NCBI GenBank assembly: GCA_019348095.1
Contig: JAHWKC010000186.1
Span: 1 to 5,156 of the forward strand
Direction of reading: 5' to 3'
DNA: 5,156 nt
Source of the DNA: Pseudomonadota bacterium
GTDB taxonomy: Bacteria > Pseudomonadota > Gammaproteobacteria > Xanthomonadales > Xanthomonadaceae
Part shown: in pieces, positions 1-5,156 of the stretch
Position numbering within the stretch: the first letter of the stretch is position 1
Layout: every line of letters begins with the position of its first letter
The notes under the pieces: generated by a model
Database searches by the model: none
What the model was told of the DNA's origin: nothing
What the model saw: only the letters and a program-made list of their open reading frames with translations
Made by a program: the position numbers and the translations under genes

Positions 1-735
1 GAGCGTCACCCCGTTGTCGCGGACCCAGCGCTCCAGCGCCTCGGTCTGCTGCGCCGACAGGCGCCGCCGAGTCACCCGCCTGGTCGCGCTCGTCGGGACG
101 CTCGCGGCGGCCTCCGGAAACGGCGTCGCCTCATCGATGCCGGACAGGAGCTTGCGCCAGTACGCGGTCGACTCGGTATGGTCGAGGCCGTGCAGCCAGT
201 CGATGAAATCGCTCTGGTCGGGCCGTGCAGCGAGGTTCTGGTCCTGGCCCGACAGCAGGGCGTCGTATGCATCCCAGAGCTCCACCAGCACATCGGAGAA
301 CGAACGGCCGTCCAGCAGGATGTGATGGAAGGTCCAGACGCACCGGTCCGGATGCCCCGGTCGCCGCAGCAGGCTCAGCCTTAGCGGCACCTCGGCCATC
401 AGATCGAAGCCCCGTGCCCGATCGGCCGTCAGCCACGCCTCGCACCCGGCGTCGAAATCCGGATCCGCGATTTCGACCATGGCGAGTTCCGGCTGGAACC
501 CGGCGACCGTGGTCAGCCGGCAGTCCCCCGGCGCGGTTTCCACGACACGGGAATGCAGCACCCGGTGCCGGGCCACGACCGCCTGCCACGCGCTTTGAAG
601 ACGCCGCGCATCCACCGGTGCGCCCAGCGTGATCTCGATCTGTTCGATGTCCACCGCACTGCCGGGTTCAACCATCTTGTGGAAGACCATGCCGCGCTGG
701 ATTGGAGTCAACTCGGGATTCGGGTTCTTGGGCAT
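1..735 (-). CDS. Nonribosomal peptide synthetase, N-terminal condensation domain (3' end outside window)
   Basis: The 245 codons visible encode the start of an NRPS and run off the left edge in frame without a stop. Read from the ATG at 735, residues 10-19 (TPIQRGMVFH) match the first condensation core motif. Residues 105-123 (around RARGFDL and PLRLSLLR) match the second. Residues 137-143, HHILLDG, are the HHxxxDG active-site motif, with His138 the expected catalytic histidine. Residues 188-200, including YWRKLLSG, are the usual transition to the C-lobe. A condensation domain joins the acyl or peptidyl group on an upstream carrier protein to the amine held on the downstream carrier, in the cytoplasm. 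The start is supported by an AGGGA sequence five bases upstream. Adenylation and carrier domains would be expected beyond the edge but are not seen. The HHILLDG motif is intact, so the domain looks active. It could also be a stand-alone condensation or acyltransferase protein; domain identity is firm, overall architecture unknown. Confidence 0.9.
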   Translation of the reverse strand, partial: MPKNPNPELTPIQRGMVFHKMVEPGSAVDIEQIEITLGAPVDARRLQSAWQAVVARHRVLHSRVVETAPGDCRLTTVAGFQPELAMVEIADPDFDAGCEAWLTADRARGFDLMAEVPLRLSLLRRPGHPDRCVWTFHHILLDGRSFSDVLVELWDAYDALLSGQDQNLAARPDQSDFIDWLHGLDHTESTAYWRKLLSGIDEATPFPEAAASVPTSATRRVTRRRLSAQQTEALERWVRDNGVTL

Positions 736-955
736 TGCGTTCCCTGATTGTGTGAACGGCCGCAACAGCGCCCTCCATTACTGGACTAACGCCGACAGCC
801 TTGGGCTCAGGCCAATGGGTGGCGTGGCGCAGTGCCGGCGCTGGAAGCGCGCAGAAGCTGCAGGCAAGCGCCTGATGTACATGTTTTTTTCGAGATTCAG
901 TGATCCGGCGACGGCGCCAAAATCCTGCTGCATCCGTCGTTTCAACGGCGCTGTT
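736..955. other. 220-base spacer between the two minus-strand NRPS-related genes
   Basis: No convincing gene is visible here on either strand. It holds a short stem (861-865 pairing with 870-874, loop 866-869), an 8-bp palindrome ATGTACAT at 875-882, and a run of seven T at 884-890 on the plus strand. On the minus strand, the direction of both flanking genes, no stem followed by a T-run is seen. Transcription could therefore pass from the formyltransferase gene into the NRPS gene, or a separate promoter for the latter could lie here; I cannot pick out clear -35 and -10 boxes. A gap this long is unusual inside an NRPS operon. Confidence 0.6.
741..745 (-). promoter_or_regulatory. Ribosome binding site of the minus-strand NRPS gene
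   Basis: On the minus strand AGGGA is followed by five bases and then the ATG at 735. It fixes the start just ahead of the first condensation core motif, leaving no room for another N-terminal domain. Confidence 0.6.
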
Positions 956-966
956 TCAACGGCGCT
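939..966. repeat. Perfect 14-bp tandem duplication across a stop codon
   Basis: GTTTCAACGGCGCT occurs at 939-952 and again, immediately and without mismatch, at 953-966. The stop codon of the minus-strand formyltransferase gene (956-958) lies in the second copy, so the final codons and stop of that gene are duplicated just downstream. It looks like a replication-slippage duplication. Because the extra copy lies after the stop in the direction of reading, it does not alter the protein. Confidence 0.9.
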
Positions 967-2668
967 CGGACCGGTTCGATGTTTTGTGCGGTTCGCCGGC
1001 GCGCGAATACGCGAGGGCGGTGCGCATCGGGGGTTCGGCTGGCGCTGGCAGCTCGTTCAGGAACACCACGAACTCTCGTGCCATCCGTTCGACGAGTGCC
1101 GGCTCGAGCGCCCCGGTGTCATACAGCCAGGTGCAACAGGTACCGTCGCTAGCGAACCGCGCCGTCAGCACGCGTCCGGGCCTCGGCAGCGCCGCGGGCG
1201 CGCTGCCGACATCGTCAAGCACCTCCACGCCGATGGGCCAGCTGGACGGGTCGACCGAGTCGAGTCTCGCGCGCAGAACCGGGTCGCGCAGCGGAGCATC
1301 GCGGACATAGCTGGCCTTTGCGAGAACCTGCTGCAGCTGCTCGCACCACGACCGCATCCGCTGGTGCAGATCCGGTTGAGCCCCACCGACCCGCAGCGGC
1401 ACGCTGGTAGACACCAGCGACGGCACCGTATCGATGCCGGCGTGTCGCTGCGTGCAGGTGAGGGCCACGTCGATCGCATCCTCGCCGGTCAGTTGGGCGA
1501 GGTAGGTTAGGAATGCCACCAGCAGACCGTCCCCTCCGCGCTCACAGCCCGCGATTTGGTTCCGCTGGAATCCGCTGCCGAAGTTCAGTACGTGGCTGGC
1601 GATCGGTCCCGATGCGCCACCCGTTCGCGGCCGGTGCGGTAGCGCGGTGGGCCTTGCCTGCGCCAGTTGCGCCATCCAGAACGGCTCGTGCTGCGAAAGC
1701 CCGGTGCACAACGACGCCAGCCGTGCGCTTGCCCCGTCATCCAGCGGGGTCATGCGCACGCCGACGCCCGGTCCACCTTGCGCGACCAGCTCGGTCAGCG
1801 GCAGCGGCGTTCCATCGATCGTGAGGAATCCGCTCAGTGCGACGTCATGGGTCGCCGTTGCAACGACCAGGTGTTCATCGGTGATCGCCGCCACCGTGCC
1901 CGGCGGGTGGACGGAGCGATCGCCGAGCACATCCAGCCGCGTGACAATGGCGAAGGTCTCGCCAAGTGCGATCTTCGGCAGGCCAAGCGGGTTGTGATAC
2001 GGCCCGAAATCCAGTCCGCGCACCAAGGCACAAAGCTCCGCGGCCGGCGCGTCGAAGCGCAGGGCGCCACCGGCAGCAGGGCGCTGACCGCGCCGATAGA
2101 ACGTGCGTTGAGTCCGATCCTGCGGACGCGGATCGAGGGTGCCCGCCTCCAGATCATCGAGCAGCGCAGCGAAACTGTCGATTGCCGCTTCGAAGCACTT
2201 CGCGTTCAGGGTCAGCGCGGTCTCGCCAGGATCGATGTCGACCGGCGCCTGCAGGAGTATGTCGCCAGCGTCGACGCGATCGGTCAGCACATGCCAAGTC
2301 ACCGCGTGCTCGGTCTCGCCATTCATCAGCGCCCACGAGGTGGCGTGCGATCCGGCATAACGGGGCAGCGGCGCGTCGTGGTAGTTGATCGGCAGGCAAC
2401 GGGCCGCGCTGACGATCTCATCGGGCAATTTCTGGAAGTTGAAGATGCTGAACAGATAGTCGAACGGCTCCTCGCCTGTGAGTGCAGCGAGCACCGATGG
2501 CTCGGCTGCATGGGCAATGGCGTTCGTCTCGCTCCACTGCCGCACTCCCTCATCCGGCGACACTACCGCGACTACCGAGTGCCCTCGCTGCATGAGCATG
2601 TCGCCGCAGATGATCGGCAACGCGCCCTCGCCGATGATCACGCATCGCGAATTTCCCTGGATTGCCAA
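956..2668 (-). CDS. NRPS-type formyltransferase fused to a C-terminal half of a condensation domain
   Basis: This 570-residue protein has two parts. Residues 8-180 are a formyltransferase catalytic domain of the Fmt/LgrA-F type: a first strand (CVIIGEG, 9-15), the signature NYHDAPLPRYAG at 95-106, and VDAGD at 132-136. By comparison with methionyl-tRNA formyltransferase, Asn95, His97 and Asp133 form the catalytic triad, which would move formyl from 10-formyltetrahydrofolate to an amine. Residues 200-305 (ALVRGLDFGPYHNPLG and onward) are the C-terminal subdomain of the same family. From about 325 (EPFWMAQL) to 545 it resembles the C-lobe of an NRPS condensation domain, including LLVAFLTYLAQLTGED at 382-397 and SLVSTSVPLRV at 417-427. 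No HHxxxDG N-lobe, adenylation or carrier domain is present. The start is TTG, directly after an in-frame TGA; GTG at 2641 is possible but would cut into the first strand. It probably formylates a carrier-bound amino acid made by the neighbouring NRPS. Formyltransferase assignment is firm; the half-condensation call is good; substrate unknown. Confidence 0.88.
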   Translation of the reverse strand: MAIQGNSRCVIIGEGALPIICGDMLMQRGHSVVAVVSPDEGVRQWSETNAIAHAAEPSVLAALTGEEPFDYLFSIFNFQKLPDEIVSAARCLPINYHDAPLPRYAGSHATSWALMNGETEHAVTWHVLTDRVDAGDILLQAPVDIDPGETALTLNAKCFEAAIDSFAALLDDLEAGTLDPRPQDRTQRTFYRRGQRPAAGGALRFDAPAAELCALVRGLDFGPYHNPLGLPKIALGETFAIVTRLDVLGDRSVHPPGTVAAITDEHLVVATATHDVALSGFLTIDGTPLPLTELVAQGGPGVGVRMTPLDDGASARLASLCTGLSQHEPFWMAQLAQARPTALPHRPRTGGASGPIASHVLNFGSGFQRNQIAGCERGGDGLLVAFLTYLAQLTGEDAIDVALTCTQRHAGIDTVPSLVSTSVPLRVGGAQPDLHQRMRSWCEQLQQVLAKASYVRDAPLRDPVLRARLDSVDPSSWPIGVEVLDDVGSAPAALPRPGRVLTARFASDGTCCTWLYDTGALEPALVERMAREFVVFLNELPAPAEPPMRTALAYSRAGEPHKTSNRSERR

Positions 2669-2857
2669 TCAAGCCGCCCGATTGCGCAAGGGGATCATCG
2701 CGACGGCGGCGAACCACGCCACAGCGCTCAAGGGCAACACCGAGCGGATGGGCGTGAGCGAGGAAGCGGGCTGGTCGGCATTTGTTCTTCTCTGCGCTTG
2801 TGGGGAATCGAACGAGTGCGGCGCCAACGTGCGTGCTTCATCCGGTATGGAGTTCAA
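2669..2857 (-). CDS. Doubtful 62-residue ORF with one hydrophobic segment
   Basis: I do not recognise this protein. It would start at a TTG and has a hydrophilic first half, then a hydrophobic stretch at residues 39-57 (centre LSAVAWFAAVAMIPL) and a basic tail ending RNRAA. The last 38 codons are GC-rich at third positions, as in a real gene; the first half is not convincing. Its TGA abuts the TTG start of the formyltransferase gene, so translation of one could feed the other. The tail resembles the end of a multi-span transporter, so it may be the remnant of a deleted membrane protein gene, but the frame stays open only to a TAG at 2939-2941 and nothing recognisable lies upstream. It may equally be chance. 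Confidence 0.2.
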   Translation of the reverse strand: MNSIPDEARTLAPHSFDSPQAQRRTNADQPASSLTPIRSVLPLSAVAWFAAVAMIPLRNRAA

Positions 2858-3047
2858 CGTCCAGCGCGCGATGCTCAGGTCACCTTGGACCCTGCCGCGG
2901 TCAGTCCGTGTTTGGGATTGCGCCGCGGGGGCCGACTGCTACGCTTCGCCAAGGCGCCCTGGTCATCGGCACAGCGGCCGGTGTTCCCAGATCCCGCAGT
3001 TCGTGCCGAACCCGTGACGCCCTGCTTCGCCTGCTGCCGCCGCGATC

Positions 3048-3056
3048 TGTTACAAC
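3048..3056 (+). promoter_or_regulatory. Possible extended -10 promoter element
   Basis: TGTTACAAC reads as TGn followed by TACAAC, matching four of six positions of the sigma-70 -10 box plus the extended TG. It lies about 45 bases ahead of the ATG at 3101. No good -35 box is visible at the right spacing, as is allowed for extended -10 promoters. Weak evidence. Confidence 0.3.
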
Positions 3057-3088
3057 GCAATCTGCCGCCTTTGTTTTTCCATCCATCC

Positions 3089-3093
3089 AGGAG
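3089..3093 (+). promoter_or_regulatory. Ribosome binding site deciding the start at 3101
   Basis: AGGAG sits seven bases before the ATG at 3101. The frame is open far upstream (to 1667), so this site and the signal peptide that follows are what establish the true start. Confidence 0.75.
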
Positions 3094-3100
3094 TCGCGTC

Positions 3101-3454
3101 ATGAACTGCAGCTTTGCCAAAATTTCTGCTTGCGCCGTTGCGCTGCTGGCGCTGGGTGCGTTCACCGGCGCGGTCTCGGCCGACACCTTGCTGATCGAGC
3201 GCGTGCAGCAGGAGGGCCGCATCAGCTTGCCCGAGCGTGGCCTGGGCATGGCCGAGGTCGAAGCCCGCTTCGGCGCACCGGCCGAGCGGCTGGACCCGCG
3301 GGGCGGCCAGAAGCGCCAGTGGCCGACGATCAACCGCTGGGTCTACCCGGACTTCACCGTGTATTTCGAAAACAGCCGGGTGATCGACGCGGTCGCCAAC
3401 CGGGCCACGGCCGGGGAAATCGGGCCGAAGCCGGCGATCGGTCAGGCGCGGTGA
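3101..3454 (+). CDS. Small exported protein with a BamE/SmpA-like motif
   Basis: This gene encodes 117 residues. The first 27 are a classic signal peptide: Lys7, a hydrophobic core (AVALLALGAF, residues 12-21), and a VSA/D cleavage site after Ala27. There is no lipobox, so a soluble periplasmic protein is expected. The mature part has RGLGMAEVEARFGAP at 46-60, a pattern reminiscent of the helix-turn motif of the BamE/SmpA/OmlA fold (GMs..V...fG.P), then RWVYPDFTVYFE at 79-90 and RVIDAV at 93-98, which look like beta strands. I recall similar short hypothetical proteins near agmatine-degradation genes in Xanthomonadales, but its function is not known. The start is set by AGGAG seven bases upstream. 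It lies 202 bases ahead of aguA on the same strand, with hairpins between, so it may be its own transcript. Reality of the gene is secure; the fold assignment is inference. Confidence 0.85.
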   Translation: MNCSFAKISACAVALLALGAFTGAVSADTLLIERVQQEGRISLPERGLGMAEVEARFGAPAERLDPRGGQKRQWPTINRWVYPDFTVYFENSRVIDAVANRATAGEIGPKPAIGQAR

Positions 3455-3482
3455 GTCGCGCCTGCGGCGCTGCAAGCAGGTG

Positions 3483-3505
3483 AGGCGGCGGCTTTGCCGC
3501 CTTGT
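3483..3505 (+). terminator. Hairpin, possible weak intrinsic terminator
   Basis: AGGCGGC (3483-3489) pairs perfectly with GCCGCCT (3496-3502) around a six-base loop, 28 bases after the stop of the exported-protein gene. Only TTGT follows instead of a clean T-run, so termination is likely weak; it may be a transcript-stabilising stem instead. Confidence 0.4.
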
Positions 3506-3510
3506 CAGAC

Positions 3511-3523
3511 GCACCGGCGGTGC
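3511..3523. repeat. Short perfect inverted repeat
   Basis: GCACC (3511-3515) and GGTGC (3519-3523) flank a GGC centre, eight bases after the preceding hairpin. A third, looser stem pairs 3461-3465 with 3476-3480. Together they make the spacer unusually rich in secondary structure, without a T-run. Confidence 0.5.
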
Positions 3524-3541
3524 AGGTGCCAGTCGGCTGGA

Positions 3542-3567
3542 CGGGTCAACCTGCGGGTCAACCTGCG
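3542..3567. repeat. 12-bp tandem duplication
   Basis: GGGTCAACCTGC is present at 3543-3554 and 3555-3566 without mismatch; the period-12 match extends one base on each side (3542-3567). It lies in the spacer ahead of aguA and does not touch a coding region. Confidence 0.9.
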
Positions 3568-3597
3568 CGACTGAGGTTTGATGCTCCTCAAGTGATT

Positions 3598-3624
3598 TTT
3601 TGCGGCTTTCGCGTCCTTCGCGGA
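3598..3624. repeat. Degenerate 9-bp repeat of the CTTCGCG type
   Basis: Three units follow each other: TTTTGCGGC (3598-3606), TTTCGCGTC (3607-3615) and CTTCGCGGA (3616-3624). The phrase resembles 'TTTGCGTCCTTCGCGG' intergenic repeats that I recall from many unrelated bacterial genomes; this is from memory. It ends 32 bases before the aguA start and so probably lies in its leader or promoter region. Confidence 0.5.
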
Positions 3625-3656
3625 CAATCCGCCTTTGCCGCCCGGACGCCGAATCC

Positions 3657-4691
3657 ATGGATCAATCAGCCTTGCGCCTGCCCGCGGAGTGGGAACCCCA
3701 GTCCGCGGTCCTGATTGCGTGGCCGCATGCCGACACCGACTGGGCCGAACGCCTGGGTGAGGTCGAAGACAGCTACATCGCGCTGGTCGCGGCCATCACG
3801 CGGTTCCAGCCGGCGGTGATCTGCGTCGCCGACGATGATGTGCAGGCCTATGCGCGCGCGCGGCTGTCGTCGGCGCGGATCGACATGGATCGGGTGCGCT
3901 TCGTCGATGTCGCCTATGACGACACCTGGCTGCGCGATTCCGGCCCGATCACGTTGCGCGGGCGCGAGGGCTTTTGCCTGCTGGATTTTCGTTTCACCGG
4001 CTGGGGCGGCAAGTTCGATGCCGCGCAGGACGACCGGCTGGTCGAGGCCCTGCACGCGACGGAAATGTTCGCAGACAGCGGTCGGCAGACCATCGACTTT
4101 GCGCTGGAGGGCGGCGCGATCGACACCGACGGCGAGGGCACCCTGCTGACCACCTGGCAATGCCTGCACCAGCGGCACCCCGACCTGGATCGCGCCGAAC
4201 TCACGACCCGCCTGCAGCAGTGGCTGCAACAGGACCGGGTGCTGTGGCTGGAGCGGGGCTATCTGGAGGGCGATGACACCGACGCCCACATCGATACCCT
4301 CGCCCGCTTTGCCGCCGAGGATGCGATCGTCTATCAGGGTTGTGACGACCCGGACGATTCGCACTACCGGGAGCTGCAGGCCATGGCCGCCGAACTGGCG
4401 GCGCTGCGCACGCGTGACGGACGCCCGTACCGGCTGTTCGAGCTGCCGTGGGCCAAGCCCATCATCGATGCAGGCCGCCGGCTGGCCGCGAGCTACGCCA
4501 ATTTCCTGATCATCAACGGTGCGGTGCTGATGCCGGCCTATGGCGATCCAGCCGATGCACCCGCTGCGGCGGTGCTTGAAAAGGCCTTCCCCCAGCACGA
4601 AATCGTGCCGGTGCCCTGTCGTGCGCTGATCTGGCAGAACGGCAGCCTGCACTGCATCACCATGCAGTTGCCGCAAGGCGTGCTCGCGTAG
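3657..4691 (+). CDS. aguA: Agmatine deiminase (agmatine iminohydrolase)
   Basis: This 344-residue cytoplasmic enzyme hydrolyses agmatine to N-carbamoylputrescine and ammonia, the first step of the agmatine route to putrescine. It belongs to the peptidyl-arginine deiminase family (PAD_porph). Visible motifs are LPAEWEPQSAVLIAWPH at 8-24, DDTWLRDSGP at 88-97, the FTGWGGKF segment at 113-120, LEGGAIDTDGEGTLLTT at 150-166, GDDTDAHIDTLARF at 205-218, and NGSLHCITMQ at 328-337. Cys333 is the expected nucleophile and His211, with acidic residues such as Asp94 and Glu151, the expected active-site partners. Length is slightly short but within the family range of about 340-380. The Cys motif is NGSLHC rather than the plant-type GGGNIHC. 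The ATG at 3657 is chosen because the family's N-terminal motif starts right after it; a TTG at 3600 would add 19 unrelated residues. Its ribosome binding site is poor (only GGA about ten bases upstream). It is followed 95 bases later by aguB, completing the pathway. Confidence 0.95.
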   Translation: MDQSALRLPAEWEPQSAVLIAWPHADTDWAERLGEVEDSYIALVAAITRFQPAVICVADDDVQAYARARLSSARIDMDRVRFVDVAYDDTWLRDSGPITLRGREGFCLLDFRFTGWGGKFDAAQDDRLVEALHATEMFADSGRQTIDFALEGGAIDTDGEGTLLTTWQCLHQRHPDLDRAELTTRLQQWLQQDRVLWLERGYLEGDDTDAHIDTLARFAAEDAIVYQGCDDPDDSHYRELQAMAAELAALRTRDGRPYRLFELPWAKPIIDAGRRLAASYANFLIINGAVLMPAYGDPADAPAAAVLEKAFPQHEIVPVPCRALIWQNGSLHCITMQLPQGVLA

Positions 4692-4709
4692 GGCGGGCCT
4701 GACCGCCCT
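4690..4709 (+). other. Perfect 7-bp hairpin starting inside the aguA stop codon
   Basis: AGGGCGG (4690-4696) pairs with CCGCCCT (4703-4709) around the loop GCCTGA. The first arm begins with the last two bases of the aguA TAG. No T-run follows, so it is not a standard terminator; it may protect the aguA message or adjust read-through into aguB. Confidence 0.5.
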
Positions 4710-4786
4710 CGGCGCCCCACAGCCATACCGGCAAGGACGGTTGAAACCCGCCCCAGCCATTGCCGCTTACCAACCATCGAGATGCC

Positions 4787-5156
4787 ATGAGCAAGCACAG
4801 CACCCTTCCCGTCGCACTGATCCAGGAGCGCGCGATCATCGACCAGGGCAGCGGCAATGCCGCCGCGAACCTGGCGGTAATCGAGCAGCGCGTGGCCGAA
4901 GCGGCCAGGCGCGGCGCGAAGCTCGTGTTGCTGCAGGAGCTGCACAACGGCACCTATTTCTGTCAGCACCAGAACGTCTGCGAGTTCGAGCTGGCGGAAA
5001 AGATCCCCGGCCCCAGCACCGACCGGTTGGGACAGCTCGCGGCCAAGCATGGCGTGGTGCTGGTGGGATCGCTGTTCGAGCGACGCGGCGCCGGGCTGTA
5101 TCACAACACCGCGGTGGTGTTCGACACCGACGGCTCGATCGCCGGCAAGTACCGCA
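4787..5156 (+). CDS. aguB: N-carbamoylputrescine amidase (3' end outside window)
   Basis: The visible 123 residues are the N-terminal part of a nitrilase-superfamily amidohydrolase that converts N-carbamoylputrescine to putrescine, carbon dioxide and ammonia, the step after agmatine deiminase. VALIQE at 9-14 is the first strand. LVLLQELHNGTYFCQ at 46-60 holds Glu51, the catalytic general base of the Glu-Lys-Cys triad; the ELHNGTYF form is typical of the AguB group. IPGPST at 73-78, GVVLVGSLFE at 89-98 and LYHNTAVVFDTDGSIAGKYR at 104-123 continue the family pattern. The catalytic Lys is expected in the next codon (KYRK) and the Cys lies further beyond the edge, so neither can be checked. The ATG at 4787 has a weak CGAGA upstream; an earlier ATG at 4782 is followed at once by an out-of-frame stop. 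It probably shares a transcript with aguA; a full protein is usually about 290-300 residues. Confidence 0.93.
   Translation, partial: MSKHSTLPVALIQERAIIDQGSGNAAANLAVIEQRVAEAARRGAKLVLLQELHNGTYFCQHQNVCEFELAEKIPGPSTDRLGQLAAKHGVVLVGSLFERRGAGLYHNTAVVFDTDGSIAGKYR

Larger units (their letters stand above)
2669..3100. other. Divergent intergenic region between the NRPS-type genes and the plus-strand genes
   Basis: This 432-base stretch separates the minus-strand formyltransferase gene from the plus-strand exported-protein gene. Apart from the doubtful 62-codon ORF at its left end, I see no gene, RNA gene or insertion sequence in it. It must carry the promoters for both directions unless the minus-strand genes are read from elsewhere. 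Long plus-strand frames cross it but are extensions of frames open opposite the formyltransferase gene. Confidence 0.5.

Noticed and set aside
861..890. Stem (861-874) followed by seven T, resembling a plus-strand terminator
   Set aside because: Nine bases separate stem and T-run, the stem is only five pairs, and no plus-strand gene lies upstream.
629..1510. A 293-residue plus-strand open frame
   Set aside because: It is largely opposite the formyltransferase/half-condensation gene, has no recognisable domain and is explained by high GC content.
2728..2781. A 17-codon minus-strand ORF (ATG at 2781) with an AGAGAAG sequence upstream, considered as a leader peptide
   Set aside because: It has no run of regulatory codons and no terminator/antiterminator stems follow it; such short frames are frequent by chance.
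1667..3454. A 595-residue plus-strand open frame ending with the exported protein
   Set aside because: Upstream of 3101 it lies opposite the formyltransferase gene and reads as an arginine-rich shadow. The AGGAG site and signal peptide at 3101 mark the true start.
3600..3656. An upstream TTG start for aguA adding 19 residues
   Set aside because: The added residues are arginine-rich and fall in the 9-bp repeat; the family's N-terminal motif begins just after the ATG at 3657.
3666..4760. A 364-residue minus-strand open frame
   Set aside because: It is the antisense of aguA, whose plus-strand motifs and catalytic residues are unmistakable.
1..5156. CRISPR array, tRNA or rRNA genes, insertion sequences
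   Set aside because: No regularly spaced repeats, cloverleaf-type sequence or transposase frame with terminal inverted repeats was seen.
1..5156. A functional link between the polyamine genes and the NRPS genes
   Set aside because: The two groups are divergently arranged across a 432-base gap and nothing in the sequence ties putrescine to the peptide product; adjacency alone is not enough.

Overview
The window is GC-rich throughout and looks like a chromosomal segment from a gammaproteobacterium, probably of the Xanthomonadales type (Lysobacter/Rhodanobacteraceae-like). That guess rests on the base composition and on the plus-strand order small exported protein, agmatine deiminase, N-carbamoylputrescine amidase. 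It is inference, since no database was searched.

Left half, minus strand (1-2668): part of a nonribosomal peptide synthetase (NRPS) locus. The first gene in transcription order (2668 to 956, TTG start) encodes a folate-dependent formyltransferase domain with an intact Asn-His-Asp triad. It is fused to what looks like only the C-terminal lobe of a condensation domain, without adenylation or carrier domains. After a 220-base gap with no clear terminator, a second gene (735 to beyond the left edge) opens with a condensation-domain N-lobe carrying an intact HHILLDG active-site motif, and it continues outside the window. Together they suggest a peptide whose N terminus, or an amine side chain, is formylated.

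Middle (2669-3100): a divergent intergenic region with a weak 62-codon hydrophobic ORF on the minus strand, ending directly against the TTG start of the formyltransferase gene. A possible extended -10 promoter and a good ribosome binding site serve the plus-strand gene.

Right half, plus strand (3101-5156): a 117-residue exported protein with a short BamE/SmpA-like motif, then a 202-base spacer packed with inverted and tandem repeats, then aguA (agmatine deiminase, complete) and aguB (N-carbamoylputrescine amidase, cut by the right edge). AguA converts agmatine to N-carbamoylputrescine and AguB converts that to putrescine, so the two form a polyamine pathway unit. Nothing in the sequence ties this unit to the NRPS genes beyond adjacency.

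The most unusual item is the free-standing formyltransferase/half-condensation protein. Smaller curiosities are a 14-bp perfect tandem duplication across its stop codon, a 12-bp tandem duplication and a 9-bp-period CTTCGCG-type repeat ahead of aguA, and a 7-bp hairpin that starts in the aguA stop codon.
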